Source: Blattamonas nauphoetae (lineage: Eukaryota; Preaxostyla; Oxymonadida). Taken from it: a stretch of 61,552 bases of DNA. Of this stretch, positions 9,976-23,600 are shown in pieces. The notes beneath the pieces are model-generated. The model made no database searches. It saw only the letters and a program-made list of their open reading frames with translations, and had not been told where the DNA came from. A program made the position numbers and the translations under genes. The first letter of the stretch is position 1. Each line of letters begins with the position of its first letter. The DNA lies in NCBI GenBank assembly GCA_033064195.1, contig JARBJD010000399.1, positions 1-61,552 on the forward strand, given 5' to 3'.

Positions 9976-10912
9976 CAGTCTGTCAAAAACCCGGACCTTG
10001 TCAAAAACCCGGTCCATCTGGCAGAAGGGGATTTATGATCGAGCGATCTTGGATATGATCACTTTTTATGTTCTATTAGTGTCACGACAACAACAACGAT
10101 TTTTCAAAGAAGCTGAAAAGAGAGTAAAAACGGTGAAATGCGTCTTAGAAGGGAGATTTTGACAAAACAATGTTTCGAAAATCCGTCACAAATATTGTCT
10201 CGAAAACAGAAATCAGTTCGGGAAAGTGTCGGAAAGAGTGTTCCGAGTCAGAATAGTACCCAAGGTCCGGGTTTCTGTTGACTTCCTGAAAAGTTATCAG
10301 ACAGACGAACAAACCATTCAATTTTGGTTGATCTTGTTTCAATTTGTGTCAAAATTTGAGGAAACCTGTCAAGGAGAGAGAAGAAAGAGATTCAAGTCAT
10401 AAAAAAGACAAACCAGTTGATAAAACAAGAGTTTGTCTCATGTCGATCTTGACAAAATGTCTTTTCCGAGTTGGTGTGTGTTTGACCTGAAATATACGAA
10501 GAAGAAGAGGTTGCATCCTGAAGAAGAATGACAAACCTTTCTTAATCGATAATAGAACTTTGGTCAAAACATCCCATTTCATGACCCTTAAAACGCCTTT
10601 CACCTAATCTCAGTCTACCAGTGATGCTCATACAGAGTTTTATTTTCACAGATGATAGTAACTTGTCCTGAAATGAAAGAAGCTCACAAAGGAGAAGTGA
10701 AAATCGGTGAAACAGTCGACTCAGTATCTGATTCTGGTTCTGATCGAGCCGAAATCAGATTCTGAAAGTTTTGTCAGACGTCACGAGATCGCAAAACGAT
10801 TCACAGTGATGGTTTAATCGTTCCAACCGACTTTCAAACTTAATTATTCCAAAAAGTGAAAAGCCCTTTTGACCCAAAAAAACTTCCTAGGGTCCGGTTT
10901 TTTGACAGACTA
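9976..10912. mobile_element. Non-autonomous pogo-like element, about 0.94 kb
   Basis: The left end after a TA is CAGTCTGTCAAAAACCCGG, with a subterminal direct repeat of TGTCAAAAACCCGG about 20 bases further in. The right end is GGTCCGGTTTTTTGACAGAC followed by TA, an inverted repeat of the left end. No transposase is present, so it would be moved by the enzyme of a relative such as the neighbouring 10913-13223 copy. TA flanks fit the Tc1/mariner/pogo group. Confidence 0.65.
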
Positions 10913-13223
10913 TAGTCTGTCAAATACCCGGACCTTGTCAAAAACCCGGACCTTCGGGCAGAAGAGGTATATCTGATCAAACCTCTCATTCAGATCTCGG
11001 GAAATACACGGTATTATGCAAATTCATAAAAAGTGATCATCAATGATGACGAGAAACAATGAAATGAGGAGGTAGTGAACGATATTAAGGTGAAATGAAT
11101 GAGAAATAGAGGTGTCAAGTTTATCTCTGGATCTCCGCATATCGAGTCTGTGCAGAAGCAGAAATCCAGAGATAGAACTCCCGTACCAAAATAATTAGAA
11201 TGAACCTGTGAGGTCCGGGTTAATTCTCTATTCCTGATAAGATAAGGATGAAGCAGACAAACCTGACCAAAACGAGAATAGTTCGCTTTTCTTCCACATC
11301 TATCATAAATGGTCTAAAGAAAGTGATGGAGATGTGAATAAAGTGGAAAAGAAAAGGCATACAGTGATGTTACGACGCCATTTCTGACATCTTCTAAATC
11401 ATTGGGTGATGGTTCTAGGGAAGAGAATGAAGAATGAAAATGAAGATTTCACATACAAAGCATCTGATTTGAGGTTGGAGATGTTCGAAATTCGATAATG
11501 AAAGTTTGTTAGTGGAATGATAATAATAGATCCCACAGATTGGTCCTTTCGTTCTGAACGTTGTGAATTGAGTCAATCTGTCATCATACCCACAGAATTG
11601 TTATTCACTAATTCAATAAAACCACAATAAAACACACACGTCGATGAACTGAAGGAAATTGTAAGATTAGTTAAAAATATCACTGAGGTCGTCGGTAGAT
11701 TGTTGTATGAGACCATTAAATGAAATGGAATCGGGGTCGATGAGGATGGGAGTCGGGGTTATGTTGGGCGGATATGTTTGTGGGAGTTTGTCGACAACCA
11801 CTGAAGGATTGAGTGGATATATTCCTGCTTTGCGGAATGATGACCGAATGGTTTGAGGTGATAGTGCAGCATGCAAGCCCTCCTGGAGATTTCGAGTAAA
11901 GACTTCCCGACGACTTTCCACCTTCGTACTAATTGTTATGTCTGGAGGAATCACAGATAAGTGTTGCTTTCGAATTGCATTGACATACTGGTCCAAAGGC
12001 TGTAATATACTTGTTGTGTGAGACGGCGGACATAGAACGTCAATTAGATTGTCGCGGCATGCAGTCAGGACTTTTTCGGAAAGATGTGCTTTCATCATAT
12101 CCATCTGTAATAAAATGTGGGCGGAGTCCAGCATTATATCTCTTCTTCGTCTAATCATCGAGGGAAGGATTGATTCAAAAAAAAGTCGTTCGAAATGAGC
12201 TGTTGAGCCAGTCTTATCTTGAGTGGGACAAAATCGGATATAGAACGACTGGATTGCGAGGTATTCTGCTGGAATTGTTGTCCCTTCGTAGGAAATAGTT
12301 GATGGGTAGTGTGTTCCGTCAGCAGAGATTAAAAGAAGAGCAGAAGTTTTTGGAGGAAGGATCGGTTCGAGTGCTGAAGGTCGTGGCGAGTCATCTGAAG
12401 TGTCGACTTTAGCAGGGGTTGCCCTGTCGATATGCATATGGGTCTCATCCAAGTTGAAAATGAGGGAAGGATGATAGCGATGCAAATTAAATAATTGTTG
12501 GACACGTTCAAAAAAAGGTTGAATGCAATCCTTAGTACAATGAATGAGGCGGCCGATGGGATAAGTGATGGGTCGAATAAATGATAGTTCTTTTTGCAGC
12601 TTGATAAAATAATAGGGCCACGTTCGGCATAGTCCCTGGATGTTTTCTGGAATCGCTTCGGCTGGATGAAGAATTGTCAATGCCTATAAAATTTAATATT
12701 GTGGGTTATCATACTTCGTTTCTAATTTCTTTTGCGTTGAGGTGGGTATTATTGTGGGAATGTTCCAGGATGTTTTCTTTGAGTCTGAGTTGTTGAGGAG
12801 GGGTCAATTTAGGCGGCCGTCCTGGCTTCCCCACAATTCGATTAGTCCGCTTCGCCTTTTTTGCTCGTTTGAATGCCGAAGCGCTAATAAACTTCTGAGA
12901 GATTAGAAAATTTCTGGGAATGCCCTCCCTCTCAGAAATAGCGAATACTTTTGCGTTCTCAGATGGATAGTCCTCCGTATCTTCTTCCATCAAACGCAAA
13001 ACATCGGTTGTCGAGAACTCTCGTTTCACTTTCCGAATGGGTTCCATGAAAAAAAAAGTTTTGGGTTTGATCGATCCTCATAGGGTCATATGTTCACCCT
13101 GCAGTCTTTTTTCTCACAAATTTCTCACTTTCACAATTTTTGTTGATCAGAAAATAAAAAAGGGGACATCAAAAATTTTGATTCCCATAGTCGAAAAAAA
13201 AGGTCCGGTTTTTTGACAGACTA
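10913..13223. mobile_element. Autonomous pogo-like DNA transposon, about 2.3 kb
   Basis: The left end TAGTCTGTCAAATACCCGG and right end CCGGTTTTTTGACAGACTA form near-identical terminal inverted repeats of about 24 bases. The left end has the same subterminal direct repeat (TGTCAAAAACCCGG) as the non-autonomous neighbour, whose right end it directly abuts. It carries one gene, the DDE transposase at 11667-13047 on the minus strand. With ends and an open transposase it may be recently active. Confidence 0.75.
11667..13047 (-). CDS. pogo/Tigger-like DDE transposase with a 31-nt intron
   Basis: Two frames join across a predicted phase-0 intron at 12684-12714 (GTATGATAA...TTATAG), giving about 449 residues. 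The N-terminus has a helix-turn-helix-like region and a GRPPKLTPPQQLRL segment like the GRP linker of CENP-B/pogo proteins. The C-terminal DDE_1 catalytic domain shows NLDETHMHI (first D), LLQMDMMKAHL (second D, in place of the usual DNAPAH) and CPPSHTTSILQPLDQ (third D). It would bind the terminal repeats of its own element and cut and paste them at TA. The intron is of the same length as two of the host's short introns, so the transposon uses host splicing. A frameshift instead of an intron is possible but less likely given proper GT-AG ends. Confidence 0.8.
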
Positions 13224-13306
13224 TCAAAATTTTTTTTTCCAGTTTGCATATTCTATTCACACTTCACCCGATCCTTTTTCCAGTCACTTTTTCACAATGT
13301 CGGATC

Positions 13307-13350
13307 GTCTTCACAGCCCCCCGCTCAAGAGCAGGGGGGGCTGTGAAGAC
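13307..13350. repeat. GC-rich perfect-looking hairpin
   Basis: GTCTTCACAGCCCCCC...CTC and GAG...GGGGGGCTGTGAAGAC pair over about 20 bases around an AA loop. An outer, looser pair of arms (about 13256-13283 and 13379-13404) extends the palindrome. It lies just outside the right end of the pogo-like element; probably a fold-back MITE. Confidence 0.6.
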
Positions 13351-13439
13351 TATTAGAGAATTATCAAAAGAAACGTAGAAAAAAGGATCTTTGTGAAGTG
13401 TAAATACAAAAAGGTTCCTCGTTTGGTCAAGAAGGTTGA

Positions 13440-13597
13440 TCAACCCTTGGTTTACAAATTTGGATCTGGACTCTGATCAAGATATCTCCGCGCTCTAAAA
13501 AGTATCAAAACGTCAATATATGAATTAGTGAAATGCAATAAAAGGTAAATTAAGTGTTTTTAGCTTTGATGATTAGGTTGCCATTTACCAAAAGCTG
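13440..13597 (-). repeat. Right arm of the long imperfect inverted repeat
   Basis: The reverse complement of this stretch matches 9591-9790 (see that entry), including CAGCTTTTGGTAAATGGCAAC-like and TTTATTGCATTTCACTAATT words. Confidence 0.55.
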
Positions 13598-14652
13598 AAG
13601 TGTGAAAACAAATAAATGACCACCAGTGAGTCATTTCAAAAATATTCGCTCACTTCTTTCTTCATCGACGTCATCCCAGCACTCTCGTCTCGGATTCATT
13701 CCTTGTTTCAGGCTCATCATCGCAATTGAAATGGATGGATGTACGAAGGGTGTTTCGTGATGGATGACAGTGGTTGTATGAAGGTCATGCATGACGATGG
13801 AGATGACACAGAATTAATTTGATCGTCCAACAAGGGGATCACCACCTACGACGAGATTTCACGGATCACTTGCGAACACATCCCTTCATCATTCAAAGAA
13901 TTCAAACCAACAGAATCATCATTTCTGGATTCTGTTGGGGAAGGGAAAACGATAGACCATTGGCCAACTGACAGACGTGGCTACACAATCAAATGTTGTG
14001 TGAGCGGCATTCCTGTTTGAGAGAAAGCAGATCTCGAAGTGCTCTCCACAAACAGAAGCTGAGCTCGTCCCACAATTGTTCGTCAACGTGACATGGTTGG
14101 ACGGCAGCTGTCTGTCATTCGACTCCAACAATCCTCTCCTGACTGAGTCTTTTTCGTCCAGCACTGTCGGATGTTCACTTTGCCTCTTCTCTCAACAACA
14201 CTCTGACCATCATCACTCGAAACACTTCGTTGACTCTGCTCTTCTTTCTACGTGTTACGTGTCAACAACCACCAGTGTTCCAGAGAGAAGCGCAATTCGA
14301 AACCAAAGTGATTTGACGAAGCGAGCGACAAACAATAAATGACTCCATCCATGGATTGATTCTCTCCTTTCATTCGTCCTTCATCGAGGCACTGAGGTTC
14401 TGGCAGACCACAACAAAGAGCTTGTTCTGAGTTGATCTTTGTTCAAAGTGTTCAGAAGGATCCAATAAGAAGATGGAACCCCAAAAAGTCCAGTTGAAAT
14501 GAATATCAAAGATTTTGTAGCTAATCATCCTCTCTCAAGTTTTTTTTTACTTGTTATCTCTCGACACCACAATTTTTTCCAACCAAGAAAAGGACCAACA
14601 ACTGGGAGAAAAATCGAAGTAGTTCAACGATAATATCTGTCTAAGGTTGATC
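13598..14652. other. Intergenic region upstream of the giant receptor gene
   Basis: About 1 kb. From about 13680 the composition is richer in GC than the repeats to the left and resembles host coding DNA; short open frames on both strands (for example 14076-14342 plus) could be decayed exons of a surface-protein gene, but none has a recognisable domain. The last 200 bases should hold the promoter of the gene that starts at 14653; no motif is identified. Confidence 0.4.
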
Positions 14653-17600
14653 ATGCCCTCAATTTCGCTTTTCAATCGACGAGACAAACCTCGTAGAGGG
14701 AGAAAAAGCATGCATCTCCTTGTCTGGGTGACCACAATCGTATGGTCCAAATTTGCAACAACCCCGGCACAATTGGATTCTCTTGATGCTCTCTTGCAAG
14801 CTTTTCTCCCATCGACAAACGACGTTGAGAGAGATACGAACAAAATCACACTTGACGGCAAATCATTCTCATGCTCACCGATTTCCATTGTCTCGTGTGT
14901 GGTGTCTCTCACTGGACAGCTCAATACAATTGTAACACCGTCACAATCATCTGAAATCGGCGATCCGCAAAATGGGAACCAGAATCATCGAACCGTCCAG
15001 AATCACAAAGCAGTCAGCCTTTTCGTTCTGAAAAACACCACCCTTTCCCTTTCAACTCTCACATTTGATCTCCGATCACCGAAAGGAGAATGCAATCAGC
15101 CTGTTCAACCAGGTGAAATTCAGAATTCTGTGTCGTGTGGAAAGCTGTCATCATCCCACGTTTCTGTAGACAATGTTTCGTTCCTTCTTTCATCTGGAAG
15201 CTCCCCATTCGTGATTTCTTCGACTGGATTGATGGACCACTCAACATCGACGCTGATTCTTTCGCGATGTCACTTTTTTGCTGAACTTGGGGTGATGGGG
15301 GCTTTGACGAGCATTTTGGAAGATGAATCCTTCGCAGATTCCCTCTCTGTCACGGTTCATTCTCTTTCTCTCTCTTCACAAACCGTATCGAGCCAAACTG
15401 GAATCTCTTTCACTCTCTCACCCTCATTCACTCCGATTTCATCGGCATTCCCAATCAATTCCCTCATATCAGCATGCAACTTTCGAAATATGACTTCAAG
15501 CCAATTTTCATCAACATCCAAACCGAAACTCCAGAGTCTCAGAATCATCGACTCACAATTGAACTGTGTCGAAAATGGGCTCGCAGGAACCATCATTCCG
15601 GAGATATGCCAGCACAAAGAATTCAGCTGCACCAACTGCTCAATGATGGAGTGTGTGAATACGGAGGAGAGCGGATCAACAAAACAAATCGAAGAAGACA
15701 CGACTTTCACGTCGATCACACAGCAAATCAAAGTTGATCCCTCGTTTTCGCATTATTCGTTCACCAGCTGCACATTCACAGCAACCAACACGTCAAAATC
15801 GTTCGCATTGATCTATCTGAACCCTCTCGAAGGAAACGTGAAATTCTCGTCGTGCACTTTCAAAGTGGAAATCGGGCTGAACCACAACACGCTGATCGAC
15901 TGCCGAGCGAAGCGGGATTTGAATGTGGATTGTGTGATTGACTCGTGCACCTTCACGTTCTGGCGAGAATCGACAGCCTCGACAGCGTCCAACCAGCTCT
16001 TCCTCTCCTCCTTCCTCCACATCTTCCTCGTCTCGTCCACCTTCTCCCCTCCCCCTCCCGACCCAGACTCAGAATCAGACACACCTCGCATCTCTCCTGC
16101 CCGCTCTTTCCAAGTGTCAAATTGCATCACATTCATCTTCGTCTCCAACTGTGTCTTCAAGAAGCAAACATCGACAGGACACGGTGGAGCACTGTATGTC
16201 TCTCTCGCACGCCTCTTTCTGTCCGACTCGCTCTTCGAAAGCTGTTCCGCTGACACCAAAGGAGGAGCTTTGTACGTCTCAGCCGTCAAACAGCACCCTT
16301 TCATTCGAAATGTCTTTCGGATGAACAGAGCCAAATCGGGTGGAGCCATCCATTTCGCTGGAGGAGGAACGGCAGTTCTCGTTGACTGTCATTTTGAAGA
16401 GAACGAGGCAGCTGAGACGTATGTGTATGATCCAGACACATTGGCACACTTTCGCGGGAATGACATCCATAATTACTCCCCAAGCCTGACAATGTATTCC
16501 ACAGAAACTGTGTTTGGGTGCACATCAACGTCGATGAGTCCGAAACTTGGGTATTTCTATGATACAAGCCTAAATGGGAATTTAACAACAGAAGATGCGC
16601 TCTTCCCATCTCCATCTACTATCATACCGCCATCCAACGTGTTCTTTGTGGAAGATGGGGAAAGCGGAGATTGTTCAGATGGCAGTCCGTGTGGATCGTT
16701 CAGCACCGCACTCTCGAAAGCAGGAAGTGGGACGAATCTCATCAACATGGACAGTGGATTATTTGAAGCTCCAGAAACATCGATATCGTTCCACGTTGAA
16801 GTGTTTGGTGTTGGATTCCTCACCAACACTTCCTTCTCAACAACACTTGTCTCATCTGGTCTAACCGTGTCTGGAAGTGGGAATCTGACACTCTTCTCAC
16901 TTTCTCTGAAACCGAAAGACTCGACCAGCCAGCTCATCAGAATGGAATCGTCGAAAGCGACTCGCCTCTCGACAGTTCGAATCGAATGCATCACATCTCA
17001 CGAAGTCTCCCTCTTCTCATTTTCGTCGGGATCGTCAACATTCGTCACCTGCTGGTTCAACTCGATTGAGATGAAGAGTGACGCTGTGATCTCGATCTCT
17101 GGGACAGCCTCTGTTTCATTCCTCTCTTGCTGGCTGATGTTGATCACGCGAAGTGGAGGGGAAGGAGGCAGTTGCATTGATTCGAGATCGTCTCAAGTGC
17201 TGAGATTCGAAACATGTGACTTCGCTCACTGCTCTTCGTCTGGTCGAGCAGGATGTTTGGATCTCGTCGCAACAGAAACCAGCTCAGCCATCTTCACTTC
17301 TGTCATCTTCACATCCAACACAGCCAACGACACCTTCTCGAATCGCGGAAACGATATCTCACACTCTGGCTTCAAATCAACCAACATCAACACAGTCTCG
17401 TCTTGTCGCTCAACCAGTACCCGTCCCCACATTCTTGTTGACTCATCGTCGTCACAAGATGTCCTCTGTCCAACTCAACACTTCTCCACGAAAGGAATCG
17501 ACCACCCTCTCGCAATCCGTTTTGAATCTGGAATCCCGCTCTCGTGGTTCCGAGGATTACGTGAGGAGATCGATTCTTGGATGGAATCAACAACACAGGT

Positions 17601-20600
17601 CCAGATCAGATCTGATTCCAAGGCTGTTTTGGATCCCATCCAAATCATTCGAAAGAACGTATACGTTTATTCAACACCTCTTTCCTTCTCAACTTACACC
17701 CAAACCCTTGTTCGTGTCGGGGATGGAGGAGCAGCTCGGTTTCGATACACTCCAATGACAATGGAGAACTCATTTACCAGTGTTCCGTTCGTCGTTGAAG
17801 AGGGAGCGACTTCGTTGAACTTGGAAAAAGTTGTTTTAACCATTTCAGCCGATCAGCAGTGTCCATTCGTTCAATGTACTGGTGGTAAACTTTCGATCTC
17901 CGGTATCACTGTTAAACCAGCCACACTCATCAAACTTGGAGAGAGTTCGTTATTCCACTGCCAATCATGCACGGCAACTCTCACCCAGAGCATTTTCAGC
18001 AACTTGGAAACACGCGGAGATGGAGCGGTTCTTCGTGCAGTGAACACGACTGTGACATGTTCCGACTCCGCATTCGAGCACTGCACGGCGCGGAACGGAG
18101 GAGCGCTGTTTGTTGAGCTGGACGGATCAAAATACGTGCGAGTCACTCACGCGAAGACATCAGCGTTCTCGACGACATTCCAAAACTGCTCGGCGGTGGG
18201 AGGAGGCGACAGACTGAGTCCGCAAGGAAAGGGAGGAGCGTTGTTTGTGACTGGCAGGTCAACCTCATCCACGCCAATCCGCTTCAACAGCACAGACACG
18301 AACCACGCTCGCTTCGAGCAGAACACAGCGCTGTTGGGTCAGGATCTGTTTGTTGGGTCGACGCTGTTCTCTTCTGTTGAGACGTCGAAACTGAGTGAGT
18401 TTGGAGGAGGATCGCTGAGTGCGGATGATCATGTTGTGATTGAGGGACGACCCGAGGCGGACAAATCGGTGATTGGTCTTCTGATTCCGACACCGTCGAT
18501 TTCAGTGAACGGGTCAGTGAAAGAGGTGATGACAGGAATGAGTGGAAATGATTCGGTTGACTGCAAATGGACGTCGTCGTTCTGTGCGACGCTGGAATAT
18601 GGGATTCAGTTTCTGAAGACGACATACCCGAATGGGGATCTGTTTCCGCAGTCGATCAAGTTTGTGTGGAACATGTCGTATTTTGAGAAAGACGTTGTTG
18701 TGTCGGAACAGGATGTTGCAGTGTCGGGAACGGCAGGAAAGAAAGTTGCAGCAGGAGAAACACTTCGAACGATTGTGGAAGTGAACAAGACAATCACTTC
18801 TCCATTTCTGTTCACAATCAAGAAATCAGCGCTCTTCTCGATTTCAGATCTGGACATCTTGACGAGTGTGGAAGTTGGGCTGTTCGTTGTGGAGGAGAGT
18901 GGAGGAAGGCTGGGATTGTCGAAAGTGGGAATTGTGTGCAGTTTGGGAGGGCCACACTCGCAGCCTCTGATCAAGTCGGAAGGTCGGCCAGTTGTGATTG
19001 AGTTGAGCACGTTCAACACGTCCTCCTCGTCGCTGGCCTCCTTCTCCCATCCGATCATCCAGCTCATCTCCACATCGACTCCATCCTCGGCCTCCATCAC
19101 TCTCTCCTCTGTCTCGTTCTCCTCGCTCCAAACAACATCGTCGGCACTTGTTGAGATTGACACGGATGGAGTGATCTCCGTTCTGTCCACATCATTCTCG
19201 TCGTGTTCGTGCTCGTCTGACAGAAAAGGAGAATATGTGTTTGTACGCACGTCGAATCCCGAATTGTCGATCACTCGAACATTGTGGAAGGGCAGCTTCT
19301 CGTTATCGACGCCGCCAAATGCGTTTTATGTTGAGGATCGAGACCGACCATCGTCGGACGAATGGTTCTCGCTTCCTCTCCTTCTTTTCTTGATTGCTCC
19401 GGCAGGAACAGTGTTTGTGGATTCGTCAGCACACTCGTCGACTCACACGAACTGTGGCTCTTCCTCCCTTGCTTGCTCGTCTCTCGATTCTGCCTTTGTC
19501 TCAGCCACCACTCACACGCTCTCCGAAGTCTCAATCAAAATTGCCTCTTCTGTCTCAACTCGACATGCCATCACGTCCAACCTGGCCATCCACCCAGCGA
19601 CATCATCTCCAATCATTGTAAATTTGAAGACAGACACACAATTCGTTGTTGATGTCTCGTCTTCGACTTTCAGTTTGACATCCATCCATTTCTCGATTGA
19701 TTCGACGTGTTCAGCGTCTCCTCTCTTCCTCGTCTTGTCAGGCGAGCTGTTACTGTCGTCCTGTCGAATTGGGGGCGATTCTGTGACTGCCCTGCCATCC
19801 ACTCTGACCACGCTGATCGGAGTTGGTGGAGAAGGCAAATTATCCATCGCTTCATCGATTGTCACTCAGCTGCACTTCACCCATCCTTCGGAAGGATCCA
19901 CTGTCCGTCTCTCTCTCGGCTCGACATTTACAACAAGCACAGCAGCCATCTTCGACAGAATCACATCGAATGGAGCAGGCTCACTCATCTTCGCCGAAGC
20001 GACCGATCTCGCCGCACTGTCCGTGTCTCCTCCCTTCGCTCTTCTGAAACAGACCATGCCTCTGCAGCCAGACACTGTGTTCTCGCTGGACGAGAGAATG
20101 AAGATTGTTGGGAAGACTGGCGATGGAGATGTGGAGAGTCTGCTGTTCTTTTGGTATCCTCACACCGAAGCAGAAGCAACACTCTCAGTGAACGAGAATG
20201 GAGAGGATCATCTGAACTGTGGTCTTCCTCAACTTCCTTGCCAGACACTGGAGACTGGATTCTCGCGTCTGAAGAAAGCAGGGACAGAGATGATTGTAAG
20301 CAGCGCTGATTTCATCAAGTCTCCCCTCTCCACTTTCCATCCAACCCAAACGGTTAAGTCGAAGAACGAGAAAGAAACGATGTCGATCGAGCAGACAGGA
20401 TCACTCGCCGTTTTGGAGGGCCACTCGCTCGTTCTCTCCAACCTCGGCTTTGTCCTCGCAGCTGGTCAGCGAACTGTCTCTGCTCTGAAAGCAACAAAGG
20501 GATTCCTCTCCATCAGCTCGTGCTCCTTCGGCTCGTCATTGTCTGAGACAGCCGTTGATTCTTCTCTCATCGAAGTGTCTGGCTCACTTGCAATCACATC

Positions 20601-23600
20601 GACTATCTTCACCAAAATCGCCTCATCATCCACCGACAGTCTCGTCCGAATTGATGTCTCGGGATCTCACTCCATCTCCATCGTCTCAACCTCCCTCATC
20701 TCATGCGCAGCATCAGCTGGTCCTCTCGTCTCCCTCACACTCTCCAACAGCACCGAACAGACAGACTGGAACTTCGACCTGAGTGGTCTCTCGTTCTCTG
20801 CCGCCTCGTCGAATGTTGTTCCGAGTGGGGTTCTGCTCTTCGTGTCTGGACCATCCTTCGCGACACAAATCGTTCCCTCTCGTTTTCCTGCTGTTGATTT
20901 GTCGACAGATCCAGAAGCGTTTTGGGGGAATGACACATCGACAGACGTGTCCTCATCGCTGCTTGTGTATCTGATTGCGGCAGGACGAGAGATTGATGTG
21001 GATGGGAAGAAAGGGACAGACATTGCACACTGTGGTCATTTTGGGGTGAGTTGCTTGACGATTGGGAAAGGAATCTGGCGAGCGAATGGAGAGGATGGAT
21101 GGAAAGAGATCAGAATTGTGGATTCGACTGATTTGAACGAGTTGATCTCTCCAAACGAACACGCCCTCTCTCTGGCTGGACACTCGACGACTCAATCGGT
21201 GAGGATTGTTGAAGATGGTGGATTCGATGTGGTTGCTGCATCTCTCTCCCTCTCCTCCCTCTCTTTCACCACTTCTGTCTCTTCGTTTTCGAGATCGTTG
21301 ATTTGTGTGAGCATTTCAGGATCTCTCTCCATCCATTCGTGCTCTTTCGCGTCATTTTCTTGCTCATTTTCGGCATCGATCCTCACAGCGTCGATCGCCA
21401 CCCAGAAATCTGTCACTATCACCGACACATCGTTCTCAAACTGCAACACGACTGGATCGACTCGTTGTGGAGTTGTTGATGTGACGATGGCTGCTGGAAG
21501 TGAGTTCGTCTTCACCCACTCTGGAACTCCATTCACATCCTGTTCATCACTCTCAGCCGACGCCAACCACATCTTCATTGCTCACCCAACTCTGACGAAG
21601 GAAGTGATCGAATCGTGTCTCTGCTTCACGTGGGATCAGACCTCACGAACATCGAAAGAATTGATGGGAAAGGAAGGAGACCATCGGATTCCGATTCCGC
21701 TTGCTCTCTTCTTCGCGTCGCTCCCGAAACAAGTGTTTGTCGATGCTGAATGGTGTGATGTGTCAGTGTGTGGCTTCGTTGAGTATCCATGTGCCTCCCT
21801 CTCCGCTCTTCACTCCAGAATCGTGAGTGTCCCCGACACAACCATCACACTAGAATCATCGCTGACTCACTCCGATGAACTGACATTCTCAGAACGGATG
21901 TCGATGGTTGGAGGGAACAACGAGATGAGAATCTCCGAACTGTCGCTCTCTCCGACTGAGTGTGGTCTCTTCACGACAACAGCTGATGTTTCGTTCACAG
22001 CTCTCTTCGTCACTGTTCCATCGAACTTCAAACACATCTCGCTGATGGATTGCCAATCGAGTTGTTTGACGATGAGGAACTGTTCATTGAGTCAAGAATC
22101 ATCAACGCGAATCCCAACAGTTCTGATCGAACTGCACTCCGATGCCTGTCTGTCAGTCTCCGAATCGTTCTTCACTTCGATCACATCATCGCATCAGAAA
22201 GCAAGTGTGATCTCAGCAGTTCTGAGCGAGAAAGGCTCTCTGCATGTGGACAACAACACATTCTCGTGCTGTATGTGTTCAGGGGAAGCTCACTCGATCT
22301 TCCTGTCGCTTTCCAACTCAAGCGAGGTTCACGTGAACAGTTTCGATTATTCGCTGACCAGTCTCGTCTTCTCTTCACCTTCATCGAATTCGGAATCAAC
22401 ACCGTCGATTGATGTGTTGGTTGTGGGACACCATCTGGACAGAACTGTCACACTGGATCGGTGGGAGAAGAGCTTCAGTCGGGAGAAGGGAGAATCAATT
22501 TGGGGAGACGACAAGACGACAGGAATGAACACATCGCTGCTTCCATACTTGGTTTCGATTTCGGGAGCAGTGGAAGTTGACTGGAAAGGGTTTTCGTTTG
22601 AGAAATGTGGTCATTTCTTCCTGTTCTGTTCTTCGTTTGAACTTGGAGTTGCTCGGATGGAAGAAGCAGATGTGGACAGAATCAAAATCATTGAGAAGAT
22701 CGAAGTGTCATCGACGATTCAGATGAATGGGGAGAAGTGTGTGGTTGGGGCGTCGGTGGAATCGATTCTCTGTTTCTCGAAGGATGGCCAGTTCGAGAAC
22801 TCTGCCAAAGAATCCGTTGATTCATCGTTGTCGTTCTCGTCTCTCCTGATCACCATCGAACGACTTGAACGAACAACTCCTCTCTTCGTCTCCACATCTG
22901 GCTCACTCTCGTTCACATCCTGCTCGTTCATCGGAACTCAGTCTCCCACCATCTCCTTCCCTCTCATTTTGATCAGAAACGGTGAATTGGAACTGTCAGA
23001 AATTGAAGCTGAAGACATCACACTTGAGTCGGATGCACTGATCGTGTCAGAAGGATCAGTTTCAATCTCAAAGAGCAACTTCACGTCGATCAATCGTGTG
23101 ACTGGGTTGGGATGTGTTTTGGAAAGCGAATCGGAAAATGAAGTGAGAGTTGTGAACTCTTCGTTCATCCAGTGCAACTCAGCGACAACGACAACATGGA
23201 TTGTTCTTCATGGAGCGAATGAGAAGACGTTGAAAGTGGAGAACTGGGAAGGAACACTGGATCGATTCTCTCCTCGTCCGAGTGTGCTTCTGGACGACTC
23301 ATCCGACTCTGACTCCACCTCCTCGCTGTCGTCGGACGAATCTGGTGCACATTCTCTTCTGTACGAGTTCTATCCTCGAGTGTCTGGGGAGATTGTGGTG
23401 AGTCTGGACGAGGTGAACGAAGACCATCGATTGTGTGGGAGTTGGGAGCTTCCTTGTCTGACAGTTGACGACTCAGTTGGGAAGACGGGAGTTCGGAAAG
23501 TGGAGATCTTTGGGTCGAGCTGGATAAAGTCGTTGATGAAGATGGATGGAGACTTGCTTTGGATTTGTGGGCACAAAAAGAAAGGGATTTTGAAGATGAT

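Noticed and set aside
13919-14342. Small genes on either strand upstream of the giant gene
   Set aside because: No domain, no neighbouring exon with matching frame and no good start context; kept only as possible decayed host coding DNA.
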